A stretch of DNA of 33,264 nucleotides from Actinomycetes bacterium (GCA_021794835.1 JAJYQA010000002.1:1-33264), one strand, 5' to 3'. Counted from the first letter of the stretch, positions 7,644 to 16,360 are shown. Program-made: numbers and translations. Notes: a model not told the origin generated them from the sequence alone.

Positions 7644-7715
7644 CTAGCCTAATCCTAGCAAATGCATAAGCGCACATACTACAGTGCTGAGAAACCCGGT
7701 TAACGCTGGTAGCAT
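7644..7715 (-). CDS. 23-residue hydrophobic peptide (second of a tandem pair)
   Basis: This short frame encodes a 23-residue peptide beginning MLPALTGFLST and ending HLLGLG. It has no Asp, Glu, Lys or Arg, so it is probably a membrane-inserting helix. AAAGGAGG lies 7 bases before the ATG, an almost ideal ribosome site, which is the main evidence for translation. The gene just upstream encodes a peptide of identical length with 10 of 23 identical positions, so the two look like paralogues. I recognise no family. Possible roles include a type I toxin-like peptide, a signalling or lytic peptide, or a membrane-complex subunit. No antisense RNA could be established. Confidence 0.6.
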   Translation of the reverse strand: MLPALTGFLSTVVCALMHLLGLG

Positions 7716-7730
7716 CGTTTTGCCTCCTTT

Positions 7731-7802
7731 CTATAACGAGCCTAGTAATTGTAGAACTACGCCTACTAAGGTGCCGACTAGCCCCAACAACGCTGATAGC
7801 AT
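7731..7802 (-). CDS. 23-residue hydrophobic peptide (first of a tandem pair)
   Basis: This frame encodes a 23-residue peptide beginning MLSALLGLVGTLVG and ending QLLGSL, with no charged side chains. AAAGGGGGTGG upstream of the ATG is a strong ribosome site. It aligns without gaps to the peptide encoded 15 bases downstream: M-L-x-A-L-x-G at the start, T at 11, V at 13 and L-L-G at 19-21 are shared. The two probably form one transcript on the minus strand; a perfect TATAAT (minus strand, about 7844-7839) lies upstream. Function unknown. Composition suggests a single transmembrane or surface-active helix. Confidence 0.6.
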   Translation of the reverse strand: MLSALLGLVGTLVGVVLQLLGSL

Positions 7803-8029
7803 TGCCCCACCCCCTTTCCGTTACCATACGCTATGTTTGTATTATACCGCCTATATATCAATCTTATGTATAATAAGTATAAACGAATTATTTGTAAAAA
7901 AATAGCTAAGTTGCCATTTTTCAGAAAAATCACGATATTTTTGTAACCGCGGGCTTAAAGAGCTGTGCCATTTTCTTCAGTCTGGGTAAAAATAAATGCA
8001 GAGACTGTAAATGTAAGGAGGCGAATACC

Positions 8030-8692
8030 ATGGCCGAGGCAGAACGTAGGCAAGAAGCCCGTGCTGTGCCAGAGGAAATGATGACTACCGTAACCCCGAT
8101 GGCACGCGGAGCCTATATCCCAGCTTGGTATAGCCGTATTAGCTGGGGCGGTGCACTTGTTGGTGTCTTTGTTGCATTAGCAGCTGAGCTACTGCTTAGC
8201 GCACTTGGTATTCTTATCGGCCTTAGCGTGGCAACAATAACATCCGCCGCAGCATTGGGTACCGTTAGCGCAGCTGTATTTATCTGGACCGTGTTTAGTG
8301 TGCTCGTTGCTCTATTTATCGGTGGCTGGGTAGCATCTAGGGTTGCAAATGCCAGGTTCGCAAGTGATGGCCTGTGGACAGGCCTCACGGTTTGGTCGGT
8401 AGCTCTAGTAGTTGGTATTTTCTTGGGCGCACTGGGTATCACAGGTCTTCTTGGCTTTGCCGGAAGTGCGGTTAGCGCATTGCGTGGCATAATTCCAACC
8501 GGTATAGCTATTACGCCGGCTGAAATCAGTGCTGCAGTAGGTACGCTAACCCGGTCTGCGGGATACTTCCTGCTTGGCGCGCTTCTGAGCCTTGCAACAG
8601 CACTGTTGGGTGGCTGGTTTGGCTCCGAAAGAATAAGCAGGAGTCAGGCAATAAGGGAAGAAGCTGTGCGTGAGCATAAAGCAGCAGCGTAA
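8030..8692 (+). CDS. integral membrane protein of unknown function
   Basis: A 220-residue protein with a short acidic/basic N-terminal tail (about 35 residues) and then four to five hydrophobic segments rich in Ala, Gly, Leu and Val (about residues 40-70, 75-105, 125-150, 160-205). It ends with a charged cytoplasmic tail. A glycine-rich GGWVASR loop and a GGWFGSER motif near the end repeat a G-G-W pattern, which suggests an internal duplication. It is similar in style to small YrzE/TIGR04086-type membrane proteins, but I cannot assign a function. The ATG follows AAGGAGGCGAATACC. A strong terminator directly downstream makes it a single-gene transcript. Confidence 0.7.
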   Translation: MAEAERRQEARAVPEEMMTTVTPMARGAYIPAWYSRISWGGALVGVFVALAAELLLSALGILIGLSVATITSAAALGTVSAAVFIWTVFSVLVALFIGGWVASRVANARFASDGLWTGLTVWSVALVVGIFLGALGITGLLGFAGSAVSALRGIIPTGIAITPAEISAAVGTLTRSAGYFLLGALLSLATALLGGWFGSERISRSQAIREEAVREHKAAA

Positions 8693-8725
8693 AGTGCAAT
8701 TAAAGTTAATATAAACACAACGTGG

Positions 8726-8759
8726 GGAGGGTGCTAAGAATCTTAACACCCTCTCTTTT
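8726..8759 (+). terminator. rho-independent terminator after the membrane protein
   Basis: GGAGGGTG (8726-8733) pairs with CACCCTC (8747-8753), with extra CTTA/TAAG pairing inside, followed by TCTTTT. Confidence 0.8.
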
Positions 8760-8861
8760 GGTGTCCTTAGGCTCGCAGCTCAGTTAGAAAAAACGCAAAA
8801 CGGTTATATTAATGGCGTGTTTTTTAGTGGGACATCAATCGCACGGTAAAACCTAATCGGG

Positions 8862-8920
8862 TGATAGAGGTAAATCTATCTACCATGTCGGCGTCTCCGC
8901 AATGCAGACGGCAGTCAGGT
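8862..8920 (+). promoter_or_regulatory. structured leader before the sugar operon, class not recognised
   Basis: GATAGA and TCTATC form a hairpin extended by GGT/ACC, followed by CGTCT/AGACG around a 9-base loop. The leader is about 210 bases long between the upstream terminator and the Rpe-like gene. I compared it by memory with cobalamin, lysine and cyclic-di-GMP riboswitches and none fits. Confidence 0.3.
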
Positions 8921-8970
8921 TAATCTAAATTGGGAATTTAAGACGGAATAATTTTTAGAAAGGGGGGCGC

Positions 8971-9630
8971 ATGAGGCTGGTCCCAGTTATACTTTCAAAC
9001 AACATTGATGGCTTCCGGCAAAAGATCGCCCAGGCCGAGTCGTTTACTAATTACGCTCAGATCGACTTCACGGACGGAAAATTTGTGCCGTCTACAACGA
9101 TCCCTCCAGCCGAGGCCGCAACAGTTAAGACCAGGCTCAAGCTGGAGGCCCATCTTATGGTAAAAGATCCGATAGCTTATCTTGAGGCCCTTGAGGGTAT
9201 GCCTTTTGTGAAAGCATTTTTTCACTATGAGGCAGTTGAAAATCACCGCTCGTTAATTGATAGAATAAGGGATATGGATATGCAGGTAGGGCTTGCAATA
9301 AACCCGCATACTACCATCGATGACTTCTCAGACCTTTTGGAAGGGTTGAATTCGGTGTTGTTTTTAACCGTTGATCCGGCTATCTACGGCTCGCCGTTCC
9401 ATGTCGAGGTTTTGGAGAAGTATTTGCAGTTTAAGGATGCATATCCCAATATAGAAGCGGGTTTTGACGGTGGGATTGTGCTTGACAACCTTGATATTAT
9501 AATGGGTGTCACACCAGATTTTGTTTGCGTTGGGCACGCGATCTTCGGATCGCCTCGGCCGGATATGGCTTTCATGGAATTTGAAAGGCTTATTAGGGGA
9601 GGCGGTGCTGGCCTTAGGGCAGCAGAGTAG
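8971..9630 (+). CDS. ribulose-phosphate 3-epimerase-like protein
   Basis: A 219-residue (beta/alpha)8-barrel of the Rpe family, which interconverts ribulose and xylulose 5-phosphates. Family landmarks are present: N-terminal PVILSNN (for PSILSAD), QIDFTDGKFVPS (for HxDVMDGxFVPN), EAHLMV with the metal His61, and AGFDGGI with Asp166. The first metal-binding His is replaced by Gln30, and the usual TVNPGFGGQ phosphate loop reads TVDPAIYGS. It may therefore use another sugar phosphate or be a divergent epimerase. The ATG follows AAAGGGGGG. It is the first gene of an apparent operon with the HAD-GH65 fusion, which suggests a role in carbohydrate phosphate metabolism. Confidence 0.7.
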   Translation: MRLVPVILSNNIDGFRQKIAQAESFTNYAQIDFTDGKFVPSTTIPPAEAATVKTRLKLEAHLMVKDPIAYLEALEGMPFVKAFFHYEAVENHRSLIDRIRDMDMQVGLAINPHTTIDDFSDLLEGLNSVLFLTVDPAIYGSPFHVEVLEKYLQFKDAYPNIEAGFDGGIVLDNLDIIMGVTPDFVCVGHAIFGSPRPDMAFMEFERLIRGGGAGLRAAE

Positions 9631-9688
9631 TAAATAATTTATCGATTAAGCCGATGGTTAATAAGTAGAAAGAACAGGAGCAGATAAT

Positions 9689-12600
9689 TTGATCGATTGC
9701 CTAGTTGGCTTTCCGGCGATAAGGAAGCACCCTTACAAGATCATTGCTTTTGATTGGGATGGCACGGCGGTTGAGAACCGCCGTGTTGATGCCACGGCAG
9801 TTGCGCACGTTCTTGAAGATTTGATGAAATTTGGCGTCTACATCGTAGTTATAACCGGCACAAATTTCGGCAACATAGATAGACAGTTTTCCTCGCTTAT
9901 AACCGGTCCCTACAAACAGAATCTTTTTATCTGCACCGACCGGGGCTCGGAGGTTACCGGATTTGATAAAAACTCAAATCCAGTAACTCTATATAAAAGA
10001 GTTGCCACCGAGAAAGAAAACGCACTTTTGGACAGCGTGGCCGAGGCGGTTAAGCATGACATTGAGGCCCATTCCAACGCCAATATAGAAATTGTCTATA
10101 ATCGCTTGAACCGTAGGAAAATTGATCTTATTCCCGAGTGGGAAAATCCCCCGAAGTCACAAATTGGCGAGCTTTTGGTAAAGACAGAGGAGCGACTTAA
10201 TAAAGGTGGGTTTACCGGCGGTATAAAGGCAGCATTTGATTTAGCCACAAGGTATGCGTATGAGCTTGGCCTCCCCGATGCGCGAATTACCAGCGACGTT
10301 AAGCACATGGAGGTCGGGCTTACTGATAAGTCAGATTCGATTAAGTGGGTCATAAGCGAGCTATCCAGTAAAAAGAATATCCCCTTCCGGGACACTCTCG
10401 TTCTTGGAGACGAATTTGGTCCAATAGCTGGATTTGAGGGAAGCGACTTTAGAACCTATCTACCCGACGCGCCGGGAGTAACCTACGTCTCTGTTGGCAA
10501 AGAGCCAAACGGGGTTCCCCCGGGTGTCATTCATGTCGGCGGCGGCCCCACCTGCTTTGTAAAGATGATGGGAGAGCAGGTTAAGCTATATAAGAAACTT
10601 TCCCCAACTATAGACCCCACCTTTCTTCTAATCGAAGAGGGATATGAACCACTTCGCGAGAGGGAGGCTGAATCGCTTTTCACCATTGGAAACGGTTATC
10701 TTGGCACCCGTGGCTCGCTTGAGGAGCGTACGCCCGAGTCAGAGCCAATGACGCTTTTGGCTGGTGTATATGATAGACCCAAGGCTAACGCGCTTGAGGA
10801 GCTCTCCATCATGCCGGACTGGGTGATGGCCCGTGTCTACGTTGATGGAAGAGTACTCACACTTGGGGATGAACGAAGCATCCTTGAGCACCGCCGGACC
10901 CTTGACATGAGAAAAGGGATGTTGCTCCGCGAGTGGCGACATCGCTCTGAAGATGGGCGAATCACATCCATTAAGTTTCTGCGCTTTGCCCTGCTCGCAG
11001 AGCCTCATATAATGGCTATGCGGATAACTGTTGTTCCTGAAAATTATCGGGGCGAGATCCGAGTGGAAACCGGTCTGGTGGTCAGCCGTAAGTCCGGGCT
11101 TACCCCCGAGTTAGCCGATATGCGCACAATTAAGGACGGTGAGGGCGTTCTTCTCTCATTAAAAACAAAGTTTACCAGGTATACGATTGCCCAGGCTCAA
11201 TTAAGTCGGGTTGCACCGGGCCTTGTAAAGCAGCACTACCGTACCTATATAGATAAGAGTGGCGTTGGTGAGGACTGGAGATGGCAGGCCGACCCGGGCC
11301 AGGTTATAGAGGTAGAAAAGTTTGTCTCGATATACACGTCAAGAGACCTACCTAATCCGGTTAAAGCCGCAAGCGTGAGCGTCTATGACTATGCCGCACG
11401 GGGTTTGGACGCGCTTCTTCTTGAGCAGATAGATGCTTGGGAGGATCGATGGGATGCGGCAGCAATTAAGATAGTAGGTGATCCTGAGGCCCAGCTCTGG
11501 GTAAACTTTGTCGCCTATCATCTGATAACGGCAGGCAATCCTTTTGATGAACGGGTCTCAATAAGCGCAAGAACACTAACCGGCAGCATCTATAAAGGGC
11601 ATATCTTCTGGGATGCCGATATGTTTATGCTCCCCTTTTTTATATACACGCACCCGCCGACCGCGCGGGCGATGCTTATGTATCGCTACCATACATTGTC
11701 TGAGGCTCGCAAGGAGGCAATAGGTCTAAGCCTGCGGGGCGCGCTCTTTGCCTGGGAGTCCGCGACAACCGGTGCTGAGATGACGCCCGAGTACGTGGTT
11801 GCGCCGACCGGAGAGGTCATTCTTATTCTTACCGGCAAAATGGAGCAGCATATAAACACTGCAATTGCCTACGGCGTGTGGCAGTATTGGGTCTCGACTA
11901 ACGACGTGGATTTCCTTATTCAAGCAGGTGCAGAACTTTTAATTGAAACTGCACGCTTCTGGGCAAGCCGCGTAGAGAAAGATGATGAGGGCATATACCA
12001 TATTTTAAATGTTGAGGGTCCGGATGAGTACCACGAGATTGTAAACGACAACATGTACACGAACTTGATGGCGGCCTGGAACATTGACCGTGCGGCCGAT
12101 GCTGTGCGCTACCTGCGAGAAGTTTACCCAGAGGCGTGGGCAAGATTAAAAGACAAGATTGATTTTGATTATCTAGAATTGGACAGGTGGGAGGATGTCT
12201 CAAGTCATATGTACCGGGATATGACCGACAGCGACATTATCGAGCAGTTTGACGGCTACTTCGGCCTGCATGACATTAACGTCTACGATTACGAGCAGCG
12301 CACCACGTCGCTTGATACCATCCTTGGCAGAGATGTAACTGCTGCGTCGAAGTTGGTCAAGCAGGCCGACGTGGTTATGCTTCTGTATCTCCTAGAAAAC
12401 GAGTTTAGCGAAGAGGTAATTAAGGAAAATTTTGAGTATTATGAGAGACGCACAGGTCACGGAAGCTCGCTCTCGCCCAGCATGTACGGTCTTGTTTCAG
12501 CCCGACTTGGGCTTAGTGCACTGGCCATGCGTTACTTCCGTCAGGCCGGTACGATTGATCTGTCAAACAACATGGGCAACGCTGCAGGAGGGGTTCATGC

Positions 12601-12910
12601 TGCCGCCCTCGGCGGTCTATGGCAGCAAATTATAATGGGCTTTGCCGGCGTGAGAGTAAAAAGAGATGGCCTGTTTATATATCCTAAGCTTCCAGAACAG
12701 TGGCAGCGTCTTACATTTGCACTTTTATTACGGGGAAATCGCTTAAAATTTGATATAGAGAGTGGCAAGCAAATCACGCTGGTTGTTGGAGAGACCGGCG
12801 AGGCTAACGTCGGGATATTTGGCAGAGCCCTGCAAACGCTAGCGCCGGGGGCGACCTATAGGGCCGGTTGGGATGGCTCTACCTGGCTGGAGTTTGCTAA
12901 AATAGGTTAA
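9689..12910 (+). CDS. HAD phosphatase/phosphomutase - GH65 disaccharide phosphorylase fusion
   Basis: A 1073-residue two-domain protein. Residues 1 to about 300 are a HAD-superfamily domain: Asp22 and Asp24 in FDWDGT, ITGTN as motif II, LGDEFG as motif IV. From about residue 315 a full glycoside hydrolase family 65 protein follows: GYEPLREREAES, FTIGNGYLGTRGS, a phosphate-loop region, and EGPDEYHE with the likely general acid Glu780. GH65 enzymes phosphorolyse maltose, trehalose, kojibiose or nigerose to beta-glucose 1-phosphate. The HAD domain could convert the product (beta-phosphoglucomutase) or dephosphorylate a sugar phosphate such as trehalose 6-phosphate. The TTG start at 9689 has AGGAG 8 bases upstream. 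It lies 58 bases after the epimerase-like gene and 11 before the stress protein. Disaccharide specificity is not readable. Confidence 0.88.
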   Translation: MIDCLVGFPAIRKHPYKIIAFDWDGTAVENRRVDATAVAHVLEDLMKFGVYIVVITGTNFGNIDRQFSSLITGPYKQNLFICTDRGSEVTGFDKNSNPVTLYKRVATEKENALLDSVAEAVKHDIEAHSNANIEIVYNRLNRRKIDLIPEWENPPKSQIGELLVKTEERLNKGGFTGGIKAAFDLATRYAYELGLPDARITSDVKHMEVGLTDKSDSIKWVISELSSKKNIPFRDTLVLGDEFGPIAGFEGSDFRTYLPDAPGVTYVSVGKEPNGVPPGVIHVGGGPTCFVKMMGEQVKLYKKLSPTIDPTFLLIEEGYEPLREREAESLFTIGNGYLGTRGSLEERTPESEPMTLLAGVYDRPKANALEELSIMPDWVMARVYVDGRVLTLGDERSILEHRRTLDMRKGMLLREWRHRSEDGRITSIKFLRFALLAEPHIMAMRITVVPENYRGEIRVETGLVVSRKSGLTPELADMRTIKDGEGVLLSLKTKFTRYTIAQAQLSRVAPGLVKQHYRTYIDKSGVGEDWRWQADPGQVIEVEKFVSIYTSRDLPNPVKAASVSVYDYAARGLDALLLEQIDAWEDRWDAAAIKIVGDPEAQLWVNFVAYHLITAGNPFDERVSISARTLTGSIYKGHIFWDADMFMLPFFIYTHPPTARAMLMYRYHTLSEARKEAIGLSLRGALFAWESATTGAEMTPEYVVAPTGEVILILTGKMEQHINTAIAYGVWQYWVSTNDVDFLIQAGAELLIETARFWASRVEKDDEGIYHILNVEGPDEYHEIVNDNMYTNLMAAWNIDRAADAVRYLREVYPEAWARLKDKIDFDYLELDRWEDVSSHMYRDMTDSDIIEQFDGYFGLHDINVYDYEQRTTSLDTILGRDVTAASKLVKQADVVMLLYLLENEFSEEVIKENFEYYERRTGHGSSLSPSMYGLVSARLGLSALAMRYFRQAGTIDLSNNMGNAAGGVHAAALGGLWQQIIMGFAGVRVKRDGLFIYPKLPEQWQRLTFALLLRGNRLKFDIESGKQITLVVGETGEANVGIFGRALQTLAPGATYRAGWDGSTWLEFAKIG

Positions 12911-12921
12911 AAAGGTGCAGC

Positions 12922-13764
12922 ATGAAAAACAGACCGGCAGTCATAATACCGCTTGATGGATCGGAGACCGCCACAAAAGCATTTGGGGCAGCCGAGGCCA
13001 TGACAAAAATCATGGAGGCCATGCTCTATATTGTTCACGTAACCGAAGAGCAGCTTCCGGAAGAGGAGCTTTTAAAGAAGCTCCGAATCAGCCAGATCGA
13101 AGTGAGGGATTTCGCGGTACGCCAAATTATCGGGAAAGACGCTGTCGGCGAAATCTTAAGATTCGCCGCAAGTATTGATACCCAGATGATAGTTATGTCA
13201 AGCCACGGCCTATCTTACAATCCGAAACGGCTTTTGGGCAACATCACGATGGGGATTGTGCAGCGCGCTATTAATCCGGTGATGGTCATCCGCCCCGATA
13301 TGGAAAACCTGCCGGGGCCGGATTGGAAGCCGCAAAAGATGCTGGTGCCGCAGGACGGTACGCCAACTGCTGCGGCGGTTATGACGCAGGTCTATCGTCT
13401 TGCAGAGTTAACTGGAGCAGATATCGATGTCCTAAGTATCGGCGTTGTCGGACGGCGACCGCCAACCGAGGCAGGTGCAATACCCGCTCCGAGGTACTTA
13501 GACCATCCACGTTACGACTGGACCGCCTGGGCCGGTGAATTTATAGAGAGGTTTTATGCCCAGCGCCCGCCCGGCGTGGAGCTGAGGCTCTACGAGCGTG
13601 AAGGCGAGCTGGCCAATGTCATGATAGGGTTTGCGACTGAAAATAATGATGATCTTATCGCCTTGGGTTGGCACGGCCACTTAGAGTCCGGACGCGCTGA
13701 GACGGTAAAAAAGCTGTTAAGGGAAACGGACAGACCAGTGTTACTGATTTGGTCTAGAGAATAA
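12922..13764 (+). CDS. tandem universal stress protein (two UspA domains)
   Basis: A 280-residue cytoplasmic protein with two UspA folds. The first (residues 5-132) starts VIIPLDGSETA and ends with the typical VMSSHG...G(9)-type tail (GNITMGIVQRAINPVMVIRP). The second (about 140-280) starts MLVPQDGTPTA and ends ALGWHGHL...RPVLLIW. The nucleotide-loop residues are less canonical in domain 2. Such proteins bind ATP or AMP and help survive starvation or energy stress; the mechanism is not specific. The ATG follows AAAAAGGTGCAGC, 11 bases after the HAD-GH65 stop, so it is very likely co-transcribed with the sugar genes. Confidence 0.85.
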   Translation: MKNRPAVIIPLDGSETATKAFGAAEAMTKIMEAMLYIVHVTEEQLPEEELLKKLRISQIEVRDFAVRQIIGKDAVGEILRFAASIDTQMIVMSSHGLSYNPKRLLGNITMGIVQRAINPVMVIRPDMENLPGPDWKPQKMLVPQDGTPTAAAVMTQVYRLAELTGADIDVLSIGVVGRRPPTEAGAIPAPRYLDHPRYDWTAWAGEFIERFYAQRPPGVELRLYEREGELANVMIGFATENNDDLIALGWHGHLESGRAETVKKLLRETDRPVLLIWSRE

Positions 13765-13787
13765 AGACCGGTGAATAGGTGAGACCT

Positions 13788-14420
13788 ATGGATAAAAAGA
13801 AAATCTATGACATAAGCGTTCCTCTTCGCCCGGGTATGCCAGTTTGGCCGGGGGACCCCGGCTTTAAGCGTACCCTTTTTGCCTCCTTTGAAAAAGTCGG
13901 CTACGATGTGTCCATGATTACGATGGGAAGTCATACTGGCACGCACGTTGATGCACCGGCCCATTTTATAGAAGGTGGTGCAACCGTGGACGCACTTTCT
14001 TTTGATGTCTTAGTTGGACAAGCAATCGTCTTTGAACTTGCTGTAGAAGAAGAGATTACCCGGTCAGACCTGGAAGTACTTGATTTTAATGACAACACCA
14101 GGGTCTTGTTTAAAACAAGAAACTCGTCGCTTTGGGAGCTCAGCGAGTTCACCCCCGATTTCGTCTCCTTTGCCCCCGACGCCGCTCAGTACCTTGTCGA
14201 TAAAGGAATAAAGCTGGTGGGGATCGATTACCTCTCGGTAGGAAGTTTTTATGAAGGCGGCGAGTATGTGCACCGCATCTTTCTTGGAAATGGGGTTGTA
14301 GTTATTGAGAGCATAAACCTCTCGGATGTGTCGCCCGGCGATTATGAGCTAATGTGCCTTCCTTTAAGAATTATCGGGGGCGAAGGTGCCCCGGCCAGGG
14401 TGCTGCTGAAAGAAGTCTAA
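13788..14420 (+). CDS. cyclase-family metal-dependent hydrolase (kynurenine formamidase-like)
   Basis: A 210-residue protein of the cyclase/KynB family. The zinc-binding signature H-x-G-T-H-x-D-A-P-x-H-F is clear at about residues 45-60 (SHTGTHVDAPAHF), and YDISVPLRPGMPVWPGDP is the classic family start. Members hydrolyse N-formylkynurenine, isatin or other amide or lactone substrates. No tryptophan-degradation genes are nearby, so the substrate is unknown. The ATG at 13788 follows AGGTGA with a 5-base gap; an upstream in-frame GTG (13779) overlaps that ribosome site and is less likely. It is the last gene of the plus-strand group that begins at 8971 and converges with pstA. Confidence 0.85.
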   Translation: MDKKKIYDISVPLRPGMPVWPGDPGFKRTLFASFEKVGYDVSMITMGSHTGTHVDAPAHFIEGGATVDALSFDVLVGQAIVFELAVEEEITRSDLEVLDFNDNTRVLFKTRNSSLWELSEFTPDFVSFAPDAAQYLVDKGIKLVGIDYLSVGSFYEGGEYVHRIFLGNGVVVIESINLSDVSPGDYELMCLPLRIIGGEGAPARVLLKEV

Positions 14421-14436
14421 TCCCGCATCAAAGATT

Positions 14437-15315
14437 TTAAGCGTTCTTACTGCGCAAGGCAAATCTTGCTATCAAATTTAAAGCTATAACGAGTACGATG
14501 AGGATAAGTGCAGCAGCCCAGGCCTGTGCATGCTGCGCCTTGTAAGGGGACATAGTATAATTAAAGATCTGCAATGGAAGGGCGGCTATGGGTTCGGTAA
14601 TCGATCTGGACCAGTAACTATTACCGAATGCCGTAAATAACAAGGGTGCTGTTTCACCTGCGACGCGCGCCACTCCGAGCATAACGCCGGTTATAATTCC
14701 CTTTGCTGCTGCCGGCAGGACAATCTGCAGGACTGTCCGCCATTTTGGGAAGCCAAGAGCGTAGGCCGCTTCCCGAAGACTGTACGGAACCAGGTTAAGC
14801 ATTTCCTCAGTTGCCCGAATTACAGTGGGAATCATAATGATAGCCAGCGCAACACCGCCGGCTATCGCGGAGAAGTTTCCCATCGCCAGTACCAGGGCTG
14901 TGTAGACGACAATGCCGACAATGATCGATGGGATTCCCATTAAAACATCCGTTGTAAAACGGACGGCGTTTGCGAGCCAGCTATGGCGGTCGTACTCACT
15001 AAGGTAGATGGCAGAAAGAATCCCGACCGGAATCCCGATGATGCTTGAAACAAAAATAAGGATTAAGGTGCCGACTATCGCATTGGCCACCCCACCTCCA
15101 ACTTCGCCAAACGGTTTAGGTAATTCGGTAAAGAAACTTAAGTTGATTGCAGTGGCTCCTTTTAGCACGACATAACCTAGGACCATAAACAATGGAGTTA
15201 CTGCAATGAGCGTCGCTAAAATTAGCAACCCGGACATAACCCAGTCCTTATACCGGCGGACAGCGTAGTTGCTTGGCAAATCTATTGTAACGGCGTTATC
15301 GGCTGGATCCATCAT
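14437..15315 (-). CDS. pstA: phosphate ABC transporter permease PstA
   Basis: A 292-residue inner-membrane permease with about six transmembrane segments. The EAA loop that contacts the ATPase is visible as REAAYALGFPKWRTVLQIVLP. PstA and PstC form the channel of the high-affinity phosphate importer. The start ATG overlaps the pstC stop by four bases (ATGA), so the two are translationally coupled. No pstB follows here; the ATPase gene lies at 24.4 kb on the other strand. The gene ends convergent to the cyclase gene with only 16 bases between. Confidence 0.93.
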   Translation of the reverse strand: MMDPADNAVTIDLPSNYAVRRYKDWVMSGLLILATLIAVTPLFMVLGYVVLKGATAINLSFFTELPKPFGEVGGGVANAIVGTLILIFVSSIIGIPVGILSAIYLSEYDRHSWLANAVRFTTDVLMGIPSIIVGIVVYTALVLAMGNFSAIAGGVALAIIMIPTVIRATEEMLNLVPYSLREAAYALGFPKWRTVLQIVLPAAAKGIITGVMLGVARVAGETAPLLFTAFGNSYWSRSITEPIAALPLQIFNYTMSPYKAQHAQAWAAALILIVLVIALNLIARFALRSKNA

Positions 15316-16256
15316 ACTACGTGCCCTCCCTTTGTGTTTCTAGATACCGACCATACAAGTAGCCTAGCCAGGGTATTAAAGATCAATGAAATACCGAATA
15401 GGATCAAGCCAATCTCCACAAGTGAACTCCGGTAGAGTGGATAGGTGGCTTCCGTGAACTCATTGGCGATTACACTAGCTAGAGTATTTGCAAGGGCAAA
15501 AAACGAGGTATGGATGTATGAACTGTTTCCAATCACCATCGTTACCGCCATGGTTTCACCCAGGGCGCGCCCTAACCCAAGCATTATACTACCCACGATG
15601 CCTGACTTAGCGTGGGAGATAACGGCTGTCCTAATCATCTCCCATCTGGTGGCTCCCAGGGCAAGTGCCGCCTCGCGCTGGGTATTTGGTACGGCTGCCA
15701 TTACATCTCTTGAAATTGCGGCAATTGTCGGCAAAATCATGATTGCCAGGATGAGACCACCGGCTAGCAGGCCAACTCCCAAGGGTGGTCCCTGAAAGAG
15801 GGGTAGGGAACCAAACATATGGTTTAACAAGGGCTCGGCAGTATTTTGCAGCCATGGTGCGAGCACAAAAATTCCCCACAGACCATAAACGACACTTGGA
15901 ATAGCGGCCAGCAGCTCGGCGAGGAACGAGACGACGGTTTTAATTGAAGACGGCGCCATCTCATTTAGAAAAATTGCTAATCCTAAGCCTGTCGGTACCG
16001 CCAATATCAGAGCTAAGAGCGATGTAACGAGTGTTCCGTAGATAAATGGTAAAGCCCCAAATTGCTCCTTTAAGTTTGGATCCCATATTTTACTGGTAAT
16101 AAAAGACCAGCCAAACTTTGCTATTGATAGCTTGGATGCTGCAATCATCTGCCAGGCAATAAATATCATCAGCGTTAATACCAGTACTGCCATTGTAAGG
16201 GCCAGTATTTTAAGTGTGTGGTCTCCAATCGAAAGTCGCGTCCTGCTTCTTAGCAC
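15312..16256 (-). CDS. pstC: phosphate ABC transporter permease PstC
   Basis: A 314-residue permease, partner of PstA. It has a first transmembrane segment at about residues 16-38, a periplasm-facing domain with the FIYGT region, five more membrane segments, and the EAA loop REAALALGATRWEMIRTAVI. LGRALGETMAVTMVIGN is a strong PstC signature. It starts at GTG 16256 with AAAGGA upstream. A 13-bp hairpin separates it from pstS, a layout that lets the binding protein be made in excess of the permeases. Confidence 0.93.
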   Translation of the reverse strand: MLRSRTRLSIGDHTLKILALTMAVLVLTLMIFIAWQMIAASKLSIAKFGWSFITSKIWDPNLKEQFGALPFIYGTLVTSLLALILAVPTGLGLAIFLNEMAPSSIKTVVSFLAELLAAIPSVVYGLWGIFVLAPWLQNTAEPLLNHMFGSLPLFQGPPLGVGLLAGGLILAIMILPTIAAISRDVMAAVPNTQREAALALGATRWEMIRTAVISHAKSGIVGSIMLGLGRALGETMAVTMVIGNSSYIHTSFFALANTLASVIANEFTEATYPLYRSSLVEIGLILFGISLIFNTLARLLVWSVSRNTKGGHVV

Positions 16257-16329
16257 TTTATCATTCCTTTCTCAGTAGCTAAGCTTGATTAGTATGCCCA
16301 TACATACTTCACTGTATTTTTTAACGCCA

Positions 16330-16360
16330 TGAAACAACCCAGAGAAACTGGGTTGTTTCA
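16330..16360 (-). terminator. pstS-pstC intergenic hairpin (attenuator or processing site)
   Basis: A perfect 13-bp stem (16330-16342 with 16348-16360) and a 5-base loop. No T tract follows immediately on the minus strand, so partial termination or protection of the pstS mRNA end is more likely than full termination. Confidence 0.65.

Noticed and set aside
8862-8920. Cobalamin, lysine or cyclic-di-GMP riboswitch before the Rpe-like gene
   Set aside because: Only fragments resemble these classes (GATAGAGG, GTCAGG, AAAACC); the defining cores are absent.
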